Positions 1-8,640 of a stretch of DNA of 64,000 nucleotides are shown here, piece after piece. Within the stretch, counting starts at the first letter, position 1; every line of letters starts with the position of its first letter. The stretch comes from Nocardioides sp. zg-1308 (lineage in GTDB: Bacteria > Actinomycetota > Actinomycetes > Propionibacteriales > Nocardioidaceae), in assembly GCF_013155375.1 (NCBI RefSeq), contig NZ_JABJQY010000002.1:992001-1056000 (forward strand), read 5' to 3'. The notes under the pieces were generated by a model that saw only the letters and a program-made list of their open reading frames with translations, made no database searches and had not been told where the DNA came from. Made by a program: the position numbers and the translations under genes.

Positions 1-2
1 CG

Positions 3-455
3 CCGCGGCACGCGGTGATGAACGGGTCGTTCATGGTCTACGGCGTGCTGCTGGCGGGCGGCGCACTGCTGCTGGCCGGCCGGCTCGGACCCTGGGTGAC
101 CGGGTTGCTCGTCGTCTCGGGGGTGAGCTCCGTCGCCACCGGGCTGGCGCCGCTCGACCAGGACGCGACGCTGCACGCGCTCGCGGCCGCACCGCTGTTC
201 GTCGCGCAACCCGCGGCCCTGCTGCTGCTCGGGGCGCGGCTGCGTGGGACGGAGCCCCGTCTCGCGACGGGGCTGCTGGCGGCGGGCGTCGTCACGGCGG
301 CGGCAGCGGTCGGGTTCGTCTTCGCAGGAGAGGGTCGCACCGCCGGCGCACTCGAGCGGCTGGCGCTGTGGCCGGTGCTGTTCGGGCTGGCCGCCGTGGG
401 GTGGTCGTGGCGACCCCGCCGAGGGTCGGCCACGATGTCGGCGGCCGGTGGTTGA
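3..455 (+). CDS. DUF998 family membrane protein, 5' truncated
   Basis: The frame is open from base 3, so the gene enters from the left edge and its true start is missing; the GTG at 15 and ATG at 18 are unlikely starts. About 150 residues are visible. They are hydrophobic, with roughly four membrane segments, and begin near a MNGSF motif of the kind seen in DUF998 proteins, which are small multi-pass membrane proteins of unknown role. The C-terminus is short and Arg/Gly-rich. The stop lies 8 bases before the next start, so the two genes may be cotranscribed. The family call rests on the motif and the topology only. Confidence 0.6.
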   Translation, partial: PRHAVMNGSFMVYGVLLAGGALLLAGRLGPWVTGLLVVSGVSSVATGLAPLDQDATLHALAAAPLFVAQPAALLLLGARLRGTEPRLATGLLAAGVVTAAAAVGFVFAGEGRTAGALERLALWPVLFGLAAVGWSWRPRRGSATMSAAGG

Positions 456-463
456 CTGCCCGC

Positions 464-1138
464 ATGAGCCTGGTGACCTGGCAGGACCTGTGCCTCGACG
501 CCCTCGACGTCGAGCGGATGTCGCGCTTCTGGGCCGCGGTCGGCGGCCTCGAGGTCGGCGACCCGGAGCCGCCGGCCAGCCTGCGCGGGCCCACGAGCGG
601 GCACACCGTGTGGGTCAACCCCGTCGACCGGCCGCGGCGGGCCAAGAACCGCGTCCACCTCGACGTGGACTGCGGTGCGGTGGAGGACCTCGTGGAGCTC
701 GGCGCCACGGTCACGGCGCGCGCCGAGGACACCGGGCTGGGCTGGACCCGGATGGCCGACCCGGAGGGCAACGACTTCTGCGCGTTCGTGCGACCCGCCG
801 ACCGACTGCCCGACTACCGCCTCCACGGCGTCGGCGTCGACTGCCACGACCCGGAGGCCCAGGCGCGCTGGTGGGGCGAGCTCTTCGGGGCCGACCCGAC
901 CCGCGACGACGAGCTCGGCACCTGGACGGTGACCGGGGTCGCCGTCGACGAGCGGATGACCCTCGACTTCAACGGCGTGCCGGAGCCGCGCACCGAGCCC
1001 AACCGCGTCCACTGGGACGTGCGGGGCGACGTGGGCGCGCTGCTGGCACGCGGGGCGACCCACCTCTGGGACATGCCGCGGTGGACGGTGCTCGCCGACC
1101 CCGAGGGCAACGAGTTCTGTGTCTTCCCGCCCGGCTGA
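464..1138 (+). CDS. VOC/glyoxalase-like protein with two domains
   Basis: A 224-residue protein with two consecutive VOC (glyoxalase/bleomycin-resistance fold) modules. Each ends in an ADPEGN-type turn: DPEGNDFCAF near residue 100 and DPEGNEFCVFPPG at the extreme C-terminus. Members bind a metal or small ligand in paired beta-alpha-beta-beta-beta units; the substrate cannot be read from the sequence. I chose the ATG at 464 because the LDALDVERMSRFW helix that opens a VOC domain starts just after it and the longer frame overlaps the previous gene. No signal peptide or membrane segment is visible, so it should be cytoplasmic. It lies directly behind the DUF998 gene. Confidence 0.75.
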   Translation: MSLVTWQDLCLDALDVERMSRFWAAVGGLEVGDPEPPASLRGPTSGHTVWVNPVDRPRRAKNRVHLDVDCGAVEDLVELGATVTARAEDTGLGWTRMADPEGNDFCAFVRPADRLPDYRLHGVGVDCHDPEAQARWWGELFGADPTRDDELGTWTVTGVAVDERMTLDFNGVPEPRTEPNRVHWDVRGDVGALLARGATHLWDMPRWTVLADPEGNEFCVFPPG

Positions 1139-1156
1139 CCCGGTGGCCGGCGCGGC

Positions 1157-1297
1157 TCAGTAGCGCTTGCCGCCGCTGCGGCGCTCCTGCACCTTGCGGA
1201 CCGCCTCCTTGATCTTCGCCTGGTTGTGGGGCTTGCGCGCCTCGTCGTAGACCTTCTTCGCGATCCCGAGGGTCGCCAGCTTCTTCACCATTCCCAT
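1157..1297 (-). CDS. small basic hypothetical protein (46 aa)
   Basis: A 46-residue, Lys/Arg-rich, probably helical protein that starts MGMVKKLATLG and ends RRSGGKRY. A longer open frame exists upstream on the same strand, but it runs antisense through the secreted repeat protein gene; the ATG at 1297, with a second one at 1291, gives a compact soluble protein. I recognise no domain. The high positive charge would suit nucleic acid or membrane-surface contact, but that is conjecture. It converges on the VOC gene with a gap of only 18 bases. Confidence 0.5.
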   Translation of the reverse strand: MGMVKKLATLGIAKKVYDEARKPHNQAKIKEAVRKVQERRSGGKRY

Positions 1298-1412
1298 GGG
1301 TCCCACAGTGCCAGTGGAATCCAACTCCGACTTCACCCATCCGTGTGCTGCGTCACTCCGAACCCCTCCCGAGCCGCCGGACGGCGGCCTTGTCGACGAA
1401 GGGTCTTGTCCC

Positions 1413-2177
1413 ATGCGCCTCCCCTCCATCCGCCGCCCGTCCCCGTCCATGGCCGTCGCCGTCATGGCCCTGGTCGTGGCCTCCACCGGTACGTCGTACG
1501 CCGCGGGCCTGATCGGCTCCGCGGACATCAAGAACAACTCCGTCTCGTCCACGGACATCAAGAACAACTCCGTCTCGTCCACGGACATCAAGAACAAGAC
1601 CATCAAGGCCGCGGACGTGAAGTCGGGCACGATCGGTGCCAAGCAGGTCAAGGACGGGTCGCTGCGCTCGCGCGACTTCAAGGCCGGACAGCTGCCGACC
1701 GGCGCGCAGGGCCCCGCCGGTCCCGCCGGTGTCGGTCGGTGGGCGCTGGTCGACGCGACCGGCGCGATCGTGGCACAGTCCGGCGGCTTCGCCGTGACCG
1801 CCGCCTACCCGACCCTCGCCCCCGCGGGCGCCGACGTCACCGGCCTGCGAGCCAACGGCAACGTCTACATCAACGCGGGCGAGAACCTGGCCAACAACGG
1901 CGTCCTCGCCGTCGTGGCGCTGCAGAACACCGTCGACCAGAACGGCGACGCGATCACCAACGGCCGCGCGCCCGGCGCGGACGCCAACCCGGAGTTCTCC
2001 GGCGAGATCAGCGCGGCGATGTGCCAGCCCGGCGTCGTGAACTGCGCGCCTCCCGGCACCGGCAACACCAACCACCTCGTGGTGAGCCCGCGCAACAGCG
2101 ACGGCACCGTCACGACCGACGCCGACCGCAAGCGGTTCTACGTCGTGGTGACCGGCGACTCCAGCGACCGCGGCTGA
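1413..2177 (+). CDS. secreted repeat protein with collagen-like linker
   Basis: A 254-residue exported protein. Residues 1-30 form a signal peptide: an Arg-rich start, a hydrophobic VAVMALVVAST core and a probable cut after SYA. A tandem of xDIKNxSVSS repeats then leads into KDGSLRSRDFKAGQL, a motif common in exported actinobacterial proteins, and a short Gly-Pro-rich GAQGPAGPAG stretch. The remaining ~160 residues are polar, contain one Cys pair near the C-terminus and resemble no enzyme I know. A surface or matrix role is plausible. Two exact 30-base copies and a partial third encode the repeats, a sign of recent slippage. MAVAVM, 12 codons downstream, is a possible alternative start. Confidence 0.7.
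   Translation: MRLPSIRRPSPSMAVAVMALVVASTGTSYAAGLIGSADIKNNSVSSTDIKNNSVSSTDIKNKTIKAADVKSGTIGAKQVKDGSLRSRDFKAGQLPTGAQGPAGPAGVGRWALVDATGAIVAQSGGFAVTAAYPTLAPAGADVTGLRANGNVYINAGENLANNGVLAVVALQNTVDQNGDAITNGRAPGADANPEFSGEISAAMCQPGVVNCAPPGTGNTNHLVVSPRNSDGTVTTDADRKRFYVVVTGDSSDRG
1523..1597 (+). repeat. 30-bp in-frame tandem repeat (2.5 copies)
   Basis: Two identical 30-base units begin at 1523 and 1553, and a 15-base partial third begins at 1583. Each unit encodes DIKNNSVSST. The copies are identical at the DNA level, so the array is young or kept uniform, and it may vary in copy number between strains without breaking the frame. Confidence 0.9.
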
Positions 2178-2255
2178 GCCGAGCACCGTCCGGCGGCGGA
2201 CCCTTGTGCGGGGTCCGTCGCCGGGGCACCCTTCCAGCGGACAGGGAGGGCTCCG

Positions 2256-3002
2256 ATGGGGAACATCGACGAGGCGGTCGCGCGACTGAGGGACGCCCTG
2301 GCGTCCGTCGAGGACCTCGTCCTCCGGTCGCGGCGGGACGCCCGGCGCACCAGCGTCGGCTCCGTCGAGGCCCTGGCCCGTGGGCAGCATCAGGTCCCCG
2401 ACCGGCCGACCGACGGCTCGTACGTCCAGCCCGACCGGACCACCTGCGGCTCCTCGAGCCTGGTGATGTCACGGATGCTGCACGACCCGGCGTACGCCTC
2501 CTGGATCGCCACCGGCCACGACGCAGGGACCGGCCGCACCGACCCGCGCAGCCCTGGGCAGCGCTTCGCCGACGAGTCGCTGGCGATGCACGACCGCACC
2601 AACGGCGCGACGGGCCGCGACGGCCGCCTCCAGCTCCCGTGGCCCAAGGCCGTCGGCACGCAGCCGTGGGCCGTGGCGGCCGAGATGTCGGCCGCGAGCG
2701 GCAGCGGCGTCCCGGGCCGGGCCTACGAGGTGCGCACCGTCGCGCCCCGCGACCGTGGGACGACCTGGGACCACATCGCCGCCGCGGTGGACGGCGGCCA
2801 CCACGTCCCGCTCTACGTCGGCAACGCCAGGAGGCCGGGACACGTCGTCCTGGTCATCGGCGGGACCGGCGACGACCTCACCCTCTACGACCCCGCCTCC
2901 GGCCGCGCCCGGACGGTGTCGCGTCAGGACTTCAGCCGTGGACACCTCGGCGTCTCCGGGTGGGACGAGCCGTGGTTCGCCGTCACGCCGGTCGCCGGCT
3001 GA
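2256..3002 (+). CDS. possible papain-fold (C39-like) hypothetical protein
   Basis: A 248-residue cytoplasmic protein without signal peptide. TTCGSSSLVM near residue 63, a His in GHVVLVIGG near residue 200 and YDPASGRAR shortly after fall in the Cys, His, Asp order of papain-like C39 peptidases and related hydrolases. Residues 1-30 look like a short amphipathic helix. The triad is read from pattern alone, so the protein could equally be a catalytically dead member or unrelated. The start ATG has a GGGAGG Shine-Dalgarno element 6-7 bases upstream. The flanking genes give no clear functional hint. Confidence 0.6.
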   Translation: MGNIDEAVARLRDALASVEDLVLRSRRDARRTSVGSVEALARGQHQVPDRPTDGSYVQPDRTTCGSSSLVMSRMLHDPAYASWIATGHDAGTGRTDPRSPGQRFADESLAMHDRTNGATGRDGRLQLPWPKAVGTQPWAVAAEMSAASGSGVPGRAYEVRTVAPRDRGTTWDHIAAAVDGGHHVPLYVGNARRPGHVVLVIGGTGDDLTLYDPASGRARTVSRQDFSRGHLGVSGWDEPWFAVTPVAG

Positions 3003-3068
3003 CGCGTCCCGGCTACCCATGACGGGGGACGGTCACCTCGGCGACGCCCCGCCGCCAGCGACGTGCGG

Positions 3069-3074
3069 CAGACT
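3069..3074 (+). promoter_or_regulatory. candidate leaderless -10 element of ugd
   Basis: CAGACT ends 6 bases before the GTG at 3081, matching the pyrimidine-ANNNT pattern found before fourteen genes here. Confidence 0.4.
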
Positions 3075-3080
3075 GCTCGC

Positions 3081-4253
3081 GTGACCACGAAGATCTCCGT
3101 CGCCGGGCTCGGCTACGTCGGGCTGTCCATGGCGGTGCTCCTGGCCCGGCACAACACCGTCGTCGGGCTCGACCTCGACGCCGAGCGCATCGAGAGGCTG
3201 CGCCGCGGCGAGAGCCCGATCCACGACGAGGACATCTCGCGCTTCCTCGCCGAGGAGGACCTCGACCTCACCTTCACCACGGACGCCGAGGAGTCGCACG
3301 CCGGCGCTGACGTGGTGATCATCGCGACGCCGACCAACTACGACCCGGTCACCAACTACTTCGACACCGGCTCGATCGAGGCCGTCATGCGCGACGTGCT
3401 GCGGATCAACCCGCACGCCCTGATGGTGGTGAAGTCGACGGTGCCGGTGGGCTACATCGAGGACGTACGCGCCCGCTTGGGCACCGCGGACGTCATCTTC
3501 TCCCCGGAGTTCCTGCGCGAGGGGCGGGCGCTGCACGACAACCTCCACCCCGCCCGCATCGTCGTCGGCGAGGACTCCGAGCGGGCCCGCGGCTTCGCTG
3601 AGCTGCTGGTCAAGGGCGCCGACGCGGACGACGTACCCGTGCTCTTCACCGCGCCGACCGAGGCCGAGGCGATCAAGCTCTTCGCCAACACCTACCTCGC
3701 GATGCGGGTCGCCTACTTCAACGAGCTCGACTCCTTCGCGCTGTCCCGCGGCCTCGACTCGCGCTCGATCATCGACGGCGTCGGGCTCGACCCGCGGATC
3801 GGCACCCACTACAACAACCCGTCGTTCGGCTACGGCGGCTACTGCCTGCCCAAGGACACCAAGCAGCTGCTGGCCAACTACTCCGACGTCCCGCAGACGC
3901 TGATCTCGGCGATCGTCGATGCCAACACGACGCGCAAGGACTTCATCGCCTTCGACATCCTCGACCGCAGGCCCGCGGTCGTCGGCATCCACCGGCTCAT
4001 CATGAAGTCGGGCTCGGACAACTTCCGCGAGTCCTCGGTGCAGGGGATCATGAAGCGGCTCAAGGCCAAGGGCGTGAAGGTCGTCATCTACGAGCCCGAG
4101 CTCGAGGACAAGCACTTCTTCGGCTCGAAGGTCTACCGCAAGCTCGAGAAGTTCAAGGAGAGGTCCGACCTCATCGTGGCCAACCGGATGGTCGACGAGC
4201 TGCGCGACGTGGCGGACAAGGTCTACACGCGGGACCTCTTCGGCGGAGATTGA
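3081..4253 (+). CDS. ugd: UDP-glucose 6-dehydrogenase
   Basis: A 390-residue nucleotide-sugar dehydrogenase that oxidises UDP-glucose twice with NAD+ to UDP-glucuronate. The NAD-binding GLGYVG motif lies at residues 9-14, and the catalytic Cys is Cys255 in [11 protein letters not shown]. The length is typical of the short bacterial type. The sequence resembles the Staphylococcus/Klebsiella-like Ugd group, which carries [15 protein letters not shown] before the active site. The GTG at 3081 was chosen over an in-frame ATG 18 bases upstream because the Rossmann strand begins right after it and a CAGACT hexamer sits 6 bases before it. It converges on the glycosyltransferase operon, which may use its product. 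A related UDP-ManNAc dehydrogenase is less likely. Confidence 0.9.
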   Translation: MTTKISVAGLGYVGLSMAVLLARHNTVVGLDLDAERIERLRRGESPIHDEDISRFLAEEDLDLTFTTDAEESHAGADVVIIATPTNYDPVTNYFDTGSIEAVMRDVLRINPHALMVVKSTVPVGYIEDVRARLGTADVIFSPEFLREGRALHDNLHPARIVVGEDSERARGFAELLVKGADADDVPVLFTAPTEAEAIKLFANTYLAMRVAYFNELDSFALSRGLDSRSIIDGVGLDPRIGTHYNNPSFGYGGYCLPKDTKQLLANYSDVPQTLISAIVDANTTRKDFIAFDILDRRPAVVGIHRLIMKSGSDNFRESSVQGIMKRLKAKGVKVVIYEPELEDKHFFGSKVYRKLEKFKERSDLIVANRMVDELRDVADKVYTRDLFGGD

Positions 4254-4258
4254 ACTCT

Positions 4259-4279
4259 CTGCGCCTCCGCTTCGCGCAG
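4259..4279. terminator. weak hairpin between convergent ugd and glycosyltransferase operon
   Basis: CTGCGC and GCGCAG form a perfect 6-base stem around a 9-base loop just after the ugd stop codon and before the end of the opposing operon. There is no U-tract, so it could slow polymerase from either side without being a classic terminator. Confidence 0.35.
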
Positions 4280-4288
4280 GAACACACG

Positions 4289-5884
4289 TCAGCGGCGGCG
4301 GAACAACCCCCGCCGGGAGTCCTCCTGGCCGTTCGACCGCCCGGCGTCGGGGGCGGCAGGCGCCTCGGGCTCCCGCACCGCCGCCGGGGCCGTCTCGAGG
4401 GCCCGCTCGAGGGCCTTGCGCAGCCGGTGCTCCGACTTGTCCGGGTCGACGGGGGGCCGCGCGCCGAGGGTGAAGCGCTCGACGACGCGCTGGTCGACGG
4501 GCACCCAGCCGACGTCCGTCGCGGGGTAGGTCTTCACGCCGAACGACTCGTCGAGGAGGGCGTCGCGGTCGTCGCCGTCACCGGCGAGGCGGGCGACGCG
4601 GGCCAGCGCGGACGTCCGCTCCAGCCGCGCGACCGCGGCGGTGCCGTACGCCAGCAGGCGGGCGCCGTGGTGGGTGCGCTCGAGGTCGTCGAGGAGGGCC
4701 GACAGCGTCGCGGGCAGCGGCGCGAGGGAGGCGTCGGGCAGCGTCAGGACGAACTCGGCGGCGCTGCCGGCCGGGACCGACTCCACCAGCCGCACCCGCG
4801 GCTCGTGCAGGTAGGACCGGTGCACCAGGCGGGTCTCCAGCACCGGGTCCTCGACCGGCTGGACGCGGTCCTCGTGCACCTCGGACCACGGTCCGACGAC
4901 CGTGACCCGCAGGTCCGGGACGTCGCCGTCGAGCAGCGAGTCGACGACCCGGATCGTGTCGGCGGCGGGGCCGGCCGGGAGCACGACCTCGAGGTAGGGG
5001 ACCTGGTAGGCGCGGCCGCGGCGGTTGCGCTTGGGCCGCATCGTCGGGACCAGGTCGGCCAGGTAGGGATCGTTGTAGCGGTTGACCTGCTCGGCGCGGC
5101 GCAGCACCTGCGAGCGCCCGAGGTGCCAGCTCCTGGCCTCGCGGTCCACGACGAAGACGCCGCCCGCCTGGGCGAGCGAGTGGCCCAGGTGCATGTCCTC
5201 GCCGAGCCGCAGCGTGCGGTCGAAGCCCGCGGAGTCGTCGTAGAGGGCTCGGGAGACCGAGCCGGTCATGCCGATGTGGAAGCGCTGTGCGCGGGGGCCG
5301 GCGAGGCGCAGGTCGTCGGTCTTGGCCCAGTAGTCCTCGACCCACTGGTGCGCCTCGTGCTCCTGGCCGGGGAACAGGTCACCGGCAGCGCCCGCCGCCA
5401 CCCGGTCGCGTACCTCTGCGGGGTCGAGCCCGAGGAGGGGCTCGGGGTCGACGAAGAGCTTGTGCCCGCCCGGGACGGCGTAGTCGACGAGGTGGTGCCA
5501 GCGGGCGTGCGCCTCCACCTCCTCGCGGTAGGCGAGCATGTCGGCGTCGTACCAGTGCAGCACGTCGCCCTCTGCCGCGAGCGCCCCGAGGTGACACGCG
5601 TTGGCGCGGCCCCAGCCCTCCTCGACACGGACCAGCCGGGTGTTGTCCGGGCGGACCTCCGGGAGCTCCTGCGCCGGCGAGCTCTGGTCGTCGACCACCA
5701 CGACCTCGAGGAGGTGGGCGGGGTAGGACTGCGCGGCCAGGCCGGCGAGGACGTAGGGCAGCGTGTGCTGGTAGTTGAACGTCGGCACCACGACGCTCAC
5801 CGAGAGCGTCGGCTCCCAGTCACCGAGGGTCGCCGGGGTGAGGCTCCCCCAGTCGTTGTGGCGCACCACCGGCTGCCGGGACAT
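4289..5884 (-). CDS. family 2 glycosyltransferase
   Basis: A 531-residue protein whose residues 25-260 form a GT-A domain. It opens with SVVVPTFNYQHTLPYVL, continues with VVVVDDQSS and carries a WYDADM metal-binding triad near residue 110. The C-terminal half is less conserved and ends in a Pro/Ala-rich, Arg-tailed segment without membrane spans. Such enzymes transfer sugars from nucleotide donors at the cytoplasmic face. It is the last gene of an operon starting at 9719, with a 3-base gap to the gene before it. The donor and acceptor cannot be deduced; the facing ugd makes a glucuronosyl or related donor reasonable. Confidence 0.85.
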   Translation of the reverse strand: MSRQPVVRHNDWGSLTPATLGDWEPTLSVSVVVPTFNYQHTLPYVLAGLAAQSYPAHLLEVVVVDDQSSPAQELPEVRPDNTRLVRVEEGWGRANACHLGALAAEGDVLHWYDADMLAYREEVEAHARWHHLVDYAVPGGHKLFVDPEPLLGLDPAEVRDRVAAGAAGDLFPGQEHEAHQWVEDYWAKTDDLRLAGPRAQRFHIGMTGSVSRALYDDSAGFDRTLRLGEDMHLGHSLAQAGGVFVVDREARSWHLGRSQVLRRAEQVNRYNDPYLADLVPTMRPKRNRRGRAYQVPYLEVVLPAGPAADTIRVVDSLLDGDVPDLRVTVVGPWSEVHEDRVQPVEDPVLETRLVHRSYLHEPRVRLVESVPAGSAAEFVLTLPDASLAPLPATLSALLDDLERTHHGARLLAYGTAAVARLERTSALARVARLAGDGDDRDALLDESFGVKTYPATDVGWVPVDQRVVERFTLGARPPVDPDKSEHRLRKALERALETAPAAVREPEAPAAPDAGRSNGQEDSRRGLFRRR

Positions 5885-5887
5885 CCC

Positions 5888-7687
5888 TCACCCTCCCCCG
5901 TGCGTCGCGACGGCCCCGCGAGCGCCGGGCCGGTCGAGCGGGTCGACCTCCAGCGCCAGGCTCGGCTGGAAACCCTCCCACTCGGAGGCCACGATGTCAG
6001 GTCGGCGGAACTCCTCGTCGTCGCGCACCCACGTGTGTCCCTCGCCGGTCCGGCGCAGGACGTAGCCGAGGCCGTGCGTGCGGTAGATCCGGCCGCCGGC
6101 CGCCTCGACGCCGGACAGCAGCTGGGCGTCGACGAACCTGCGCACCCGCCGGAAGTCGCCGAGCGAACGGAGCAGGCCGCGGTCGAGGAGCAGGGTGCCG
6201 CCGGCGACGAAGCGGGCGAAGAGCTCCGAGGGGTGGTTGCGGCGCACCGTGAGGTCGCCGCGGTGCTCGTTGGCGTGGAGGAAGACGAACTCCGACGGCA
6301 TCCCGACCACGTCGGCGCCGGAGAACCGGCGCGCCATCAGCAGGTCGTGCACGGCGTCGGGGGCATACCAGTCGTCGTCGTCGATCTTCAGCAGCACCTC
6401 GCTCGACGCGGCCCGCGCCGCGGCGGTGAGGACGTCGCCGAAGAACGCCGTCTCGTCGAAGGACAGGACCTGGTGCGGGCGGTCGCCGAGGGCACGGCGT
6501 ACGGCGTCGCGGTCGGGCTCGAAGCCGTGGGCGGCCAGCACCAGCTCGACCTCCGCGCCCCGCTGGCGCGCGACCTGCCGCAGCGCGAAGTCGAGCATCT
6601 CCGGTCGCTTCGTCGACAGCAGCGCGCTGACCGGCGGCAGCGCGACGTGGCGCACCCCCGACCGCGCGGCCAGGGCCGAGCGCCAGGCCAGCGTGGAGTG
6701 GTGGTCGAAGGCGGCACGGCGCACGGCGAGGCTGTGCTCCTCGCGACGCAGCGGGTCGTCGAGGTCGACCTCCGCGTCCAGGGCGGCCGCGAGCGGCGGC
6801 GCGACGTCGAGGACGCCCTGGCTGACGACCGGCACGCCGGACATCGCCAGAGCAAGCAGGTCGGCGGTCGGGGTGTCGGCCGGGAGCCGGACACCCTGGA
6901 ACGCCCGGGCCGCGGCGACCACGCCCTCGGTGACCGGGCCGCTGCCGATCCGCGCGAGGTCGACGACGGGGTGGTCCCAGTCCTTGCGGAAACCGACGGG
7001 GTTGAAGATCCGCTCGTCGACCGGCTCGGGACCCGGGTCGGTGACCACGGTCGGGGCGCGGTCGATGACGTGGTGCGCGGCCGCCTCGACCTGGGCGGAG
7101 CCGGCGCGACGGGCGACGACGACGTCCGGCGGCACGTCCCGGTCGGGGTCGCCGGCGCCGGTCACGTCGGGCAGCAGCGGGGCCCGGGCATCGAGGCCCG
7201 GCGCGGCGGGGCGTCCGGCGTACGCCACGACGAGACCGCCGTGCGTGGTGTCGCCGGGGCCGGCGGCCTGGCGGGCCATCTCCATCACGACGAGCTGGGC
7301 GCGGGCGCCGGAGGCGAAGCGGGCCACGGTGAGCACGCCGCGGTCGCCGGCCTCGCGGGCGACCAGGTGCAGCAGCCGCGGCCACTCGGGGCGCGGCACC
7401 AGCACCCACGGCGTGGGGGCGTCGGTCAGCCAGCAGGCAACGGCCTTGCACTGCCCGAGGAGGGGTACGGCGCTCGCCATCCGCCGCAGCCGCGCCCGGT
7501 CGGCGGCGACCACGAGCACCGAGCCCCAGCCCTTGAGCGGGCCGTCGAGGGTGGAGACGGTGACGATGCGCGGCTCGATGCCGGGGACGTCCTCGATGCC
7601 GTGGAGGGCCTCGAGGGCCAGGGCGTCGGAGTCGTCGACGAGGACCAGGGTGGGGCCGGGGAGCCGGAGGTCGTGGAGGGGATGCAT
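5888..7687 (-). CDS. two-part glycosyltransferase, C-terminal GT2 domain
   Basis: A 599-residue protein. The C-terminal ~250 residues carry GT2 hallmarks: a strand followed by RQRGAEVELVLAAHGFEPD, then KIDDDDWYAPDAVHDLL with the acidic metal-binding cluster. The N-terminal ~330 residues include DERIFNPVGFRKDW and a stretch (GVRLPADTPTADLLALAMSG) like the donor-site end of spore-coat/CgeB-type glycosyltransferases, so the protein may be bifunctional. The ATG at 7687 overlaps the stop of the previous gene (TGATG), which supports this start over the longer frame and implies translational coupling. A 3-base gap separates it from the next GT gene. The sugar specificity is unknown. Confidence 0.75.
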   Translation of the reverse strand: MHPLHDLRLPGPTLVLVDDSDALALEALHGIEDVPGIEPRIVTVSTLDGPLKGWGSVLVVAADRARLRRMASAVPLLGQCKAVACWLTDAPTPWVLVPRPEWPRLLHLVAREAGDRGVLTVARFASGARAQLVVMEMARQAAGPGDTTHGGLVVAYAGRPAAPGLDARAPLLPDVTGAGDPDRDVPPDVVVARRAGSAQVEAAAHHVIDRAPTVVTDPGPEPVDERIFNPVGFRKDWDHPVVDLARIGSGPVTEGVVAAARAFQGVRLPADTPTADLLALAMSGVPVVSQGVLDVAPPLAAALDAEVDLDDPLRREEHSLAVRRAAFDHHSTLAWRSALAARSGVRHVALPPVSALLSTKRPEMLDFALRQVARQRGAEVELVLAAHGFEPDRDAVRRALGDRPHQVLSFDETAFFGDVLTAAARAASSEVLLKIDDDDWYAPDAVHDLLMARRFSGADVVGMPSEFVFLHANEHRGDLTVRRNHPSELFARFVAGGTLLLDRGLLRSLGDFRRVRRFVDAQLLSGVEAAGGRIYRTHGLGYVLRRTGEGHTWVRDDEEFRRPDIVASEWEGFQPSLALEVDPLDRPGARGAVATHGGG

Positions 7688-8640
7688 CACGGTCGCACGC
7701 GCTCCTTGGGCGCTCGGGGCTTGAGGGAGGCCGGCAGCGAGTGCTGCACGAGGGGGCGCGGCTGGCGCCAGAGCCAGTCGCGGCTGACGTGGTCGATGAC
7801 GTGGACGCCCTCGGGGGCCGTCACCCGGACCAGGCCGCCGAGCGCCTCGGGGTCTCCGTGCCGGATCGCCTCGTCGACCTCGAACTCGCGCAGCTTGCGG
7901 TAGAGCCGGGTGTTGGTGAAGTCGACGCCGTCGCGTCGCCAGTGGGCGTACTCGTCGGCGTCGAGCCACTTCACCTCGACGCACAGGCCCTGCTGGAGCA
8001 CGATGCGCTCGATGCCGGGCGGGAACTCGCGCAGCTCCCAGTCGAAGGCCTTGACGAAGGTGAACTCCGGGCCCATCGGGTAGACCCACGGCTCGAGGAA
8101 GCGCAGGGACAGGTCGAGCCACCCGGTCGAGTCGTCGACCACGGTGAGCGGGTGCCGCGGCATGGCGACGATCGCCCGCGTCGACTGCAGCTGCCACGAG
8201 AGGTCGCGCAGGATGCCGGTGCCCTCGGGGGTGAGGACCATGTCGCCGTCCCACTTCATCGAGTAGGTCGTGCGGACGTGCGAGAAGCACCAGTTGTAGA
8301 AGTGGGTGAGCGAGTGGACGCTCGTCGCGGGAGTGGCGAGGTGCTCGCCACCGGCGCGCGCGACGCGGTGGGGGTAGTCCAGGACGGTCAGCCGGTCGGC
8401 GGCGCCGCACTCCTCGGCCACGCGACGCGCGACGTCGGCGGTGCCGTCGTCCGAGCCGTTGTCGACCAGCAGCACCTGCTGCACGGCGGCGAAGATCGGC
8501 GGCAGCACCCACGGCAGGTTGCGCGCCTCGTTGCGGACCCGGAAGACGCAGGTCAGACCGGGGGTGAGCGGCTCACCGGAGGTCCACGGCCAGGTGACGT
8601 CGAAGCCGGGCTCGCGCTCGAGGGAGGCGATGTCGGGCAT
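7687..8640 (-). CDS. family 2 glycosyltransferase
   Basis: A 317-residue single-domain GT2. It opens with CVFRVRNEARNLPWVLP, then VLLVDNGSDDGT for nucleotide binding, and has SMKWDGDMVL as the DxD-type metal site near residue 145. The C-terminal part includes a conserved EFTFVKAFDWELREFPPG segment. There are no membrane spans. It is linked on both sides by TGATG stop/start overlaps, after the sulfotransferase and before the two-part glycosyltransferase, so the three genes are probably made in fixed ratio. It likely adds one residue of the same glycan. The acceptor is unknown. Confidence 0.85.
   Translation of the reverse strand: MPDIASLEREPGFDVTWPWTSGEPLTPGLTCVFRVRNEARNLPWVLPPIFAAVQQVLLVDNGSDDGTADVARRVAEECGAADRLTVLDYPHRVARAGGEHLATPATSVHSLTHFYNWCFSHVRTTYSMKWDGDMVLTPEGTGILRDLSWQLQSTRAIVAMPRHPLTVVDDSTGWLDLSLRFLEPWVYPMGPEFTFVKAFDWELREFPPGIERIVLQQGLCVEVKWLDADEYAHWRRDGVDFTNTRLYRKLREFEVDEAIRHGDPEALGGLVRVTAPEGVHVIDHVSRDWLWRQPRPLVQHSLPASLKPRAPKERVRP

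Noticed and set aside
1523..1597. Possible CRISPR-like array
   Set aside because: The units are tandem without spacers and in frame with a signal-peptide protein.
1157..1681. 174-codon minus frame that extends the 46-aa gene
   Set aside because: The extension runs antisense through the secreted repeat protein, and the repeats appear in it as a mirrored artefact (SVDETELFLM).
4250..7903. 1217-codon open frame on the plus strand across the glycosyltransferases
   Set aside because: Antisense shadow. The minus strand has GT2 motifs and TGATG couplings; the plus frame is a low-complexity Arg/Gly/Val-rich translation.
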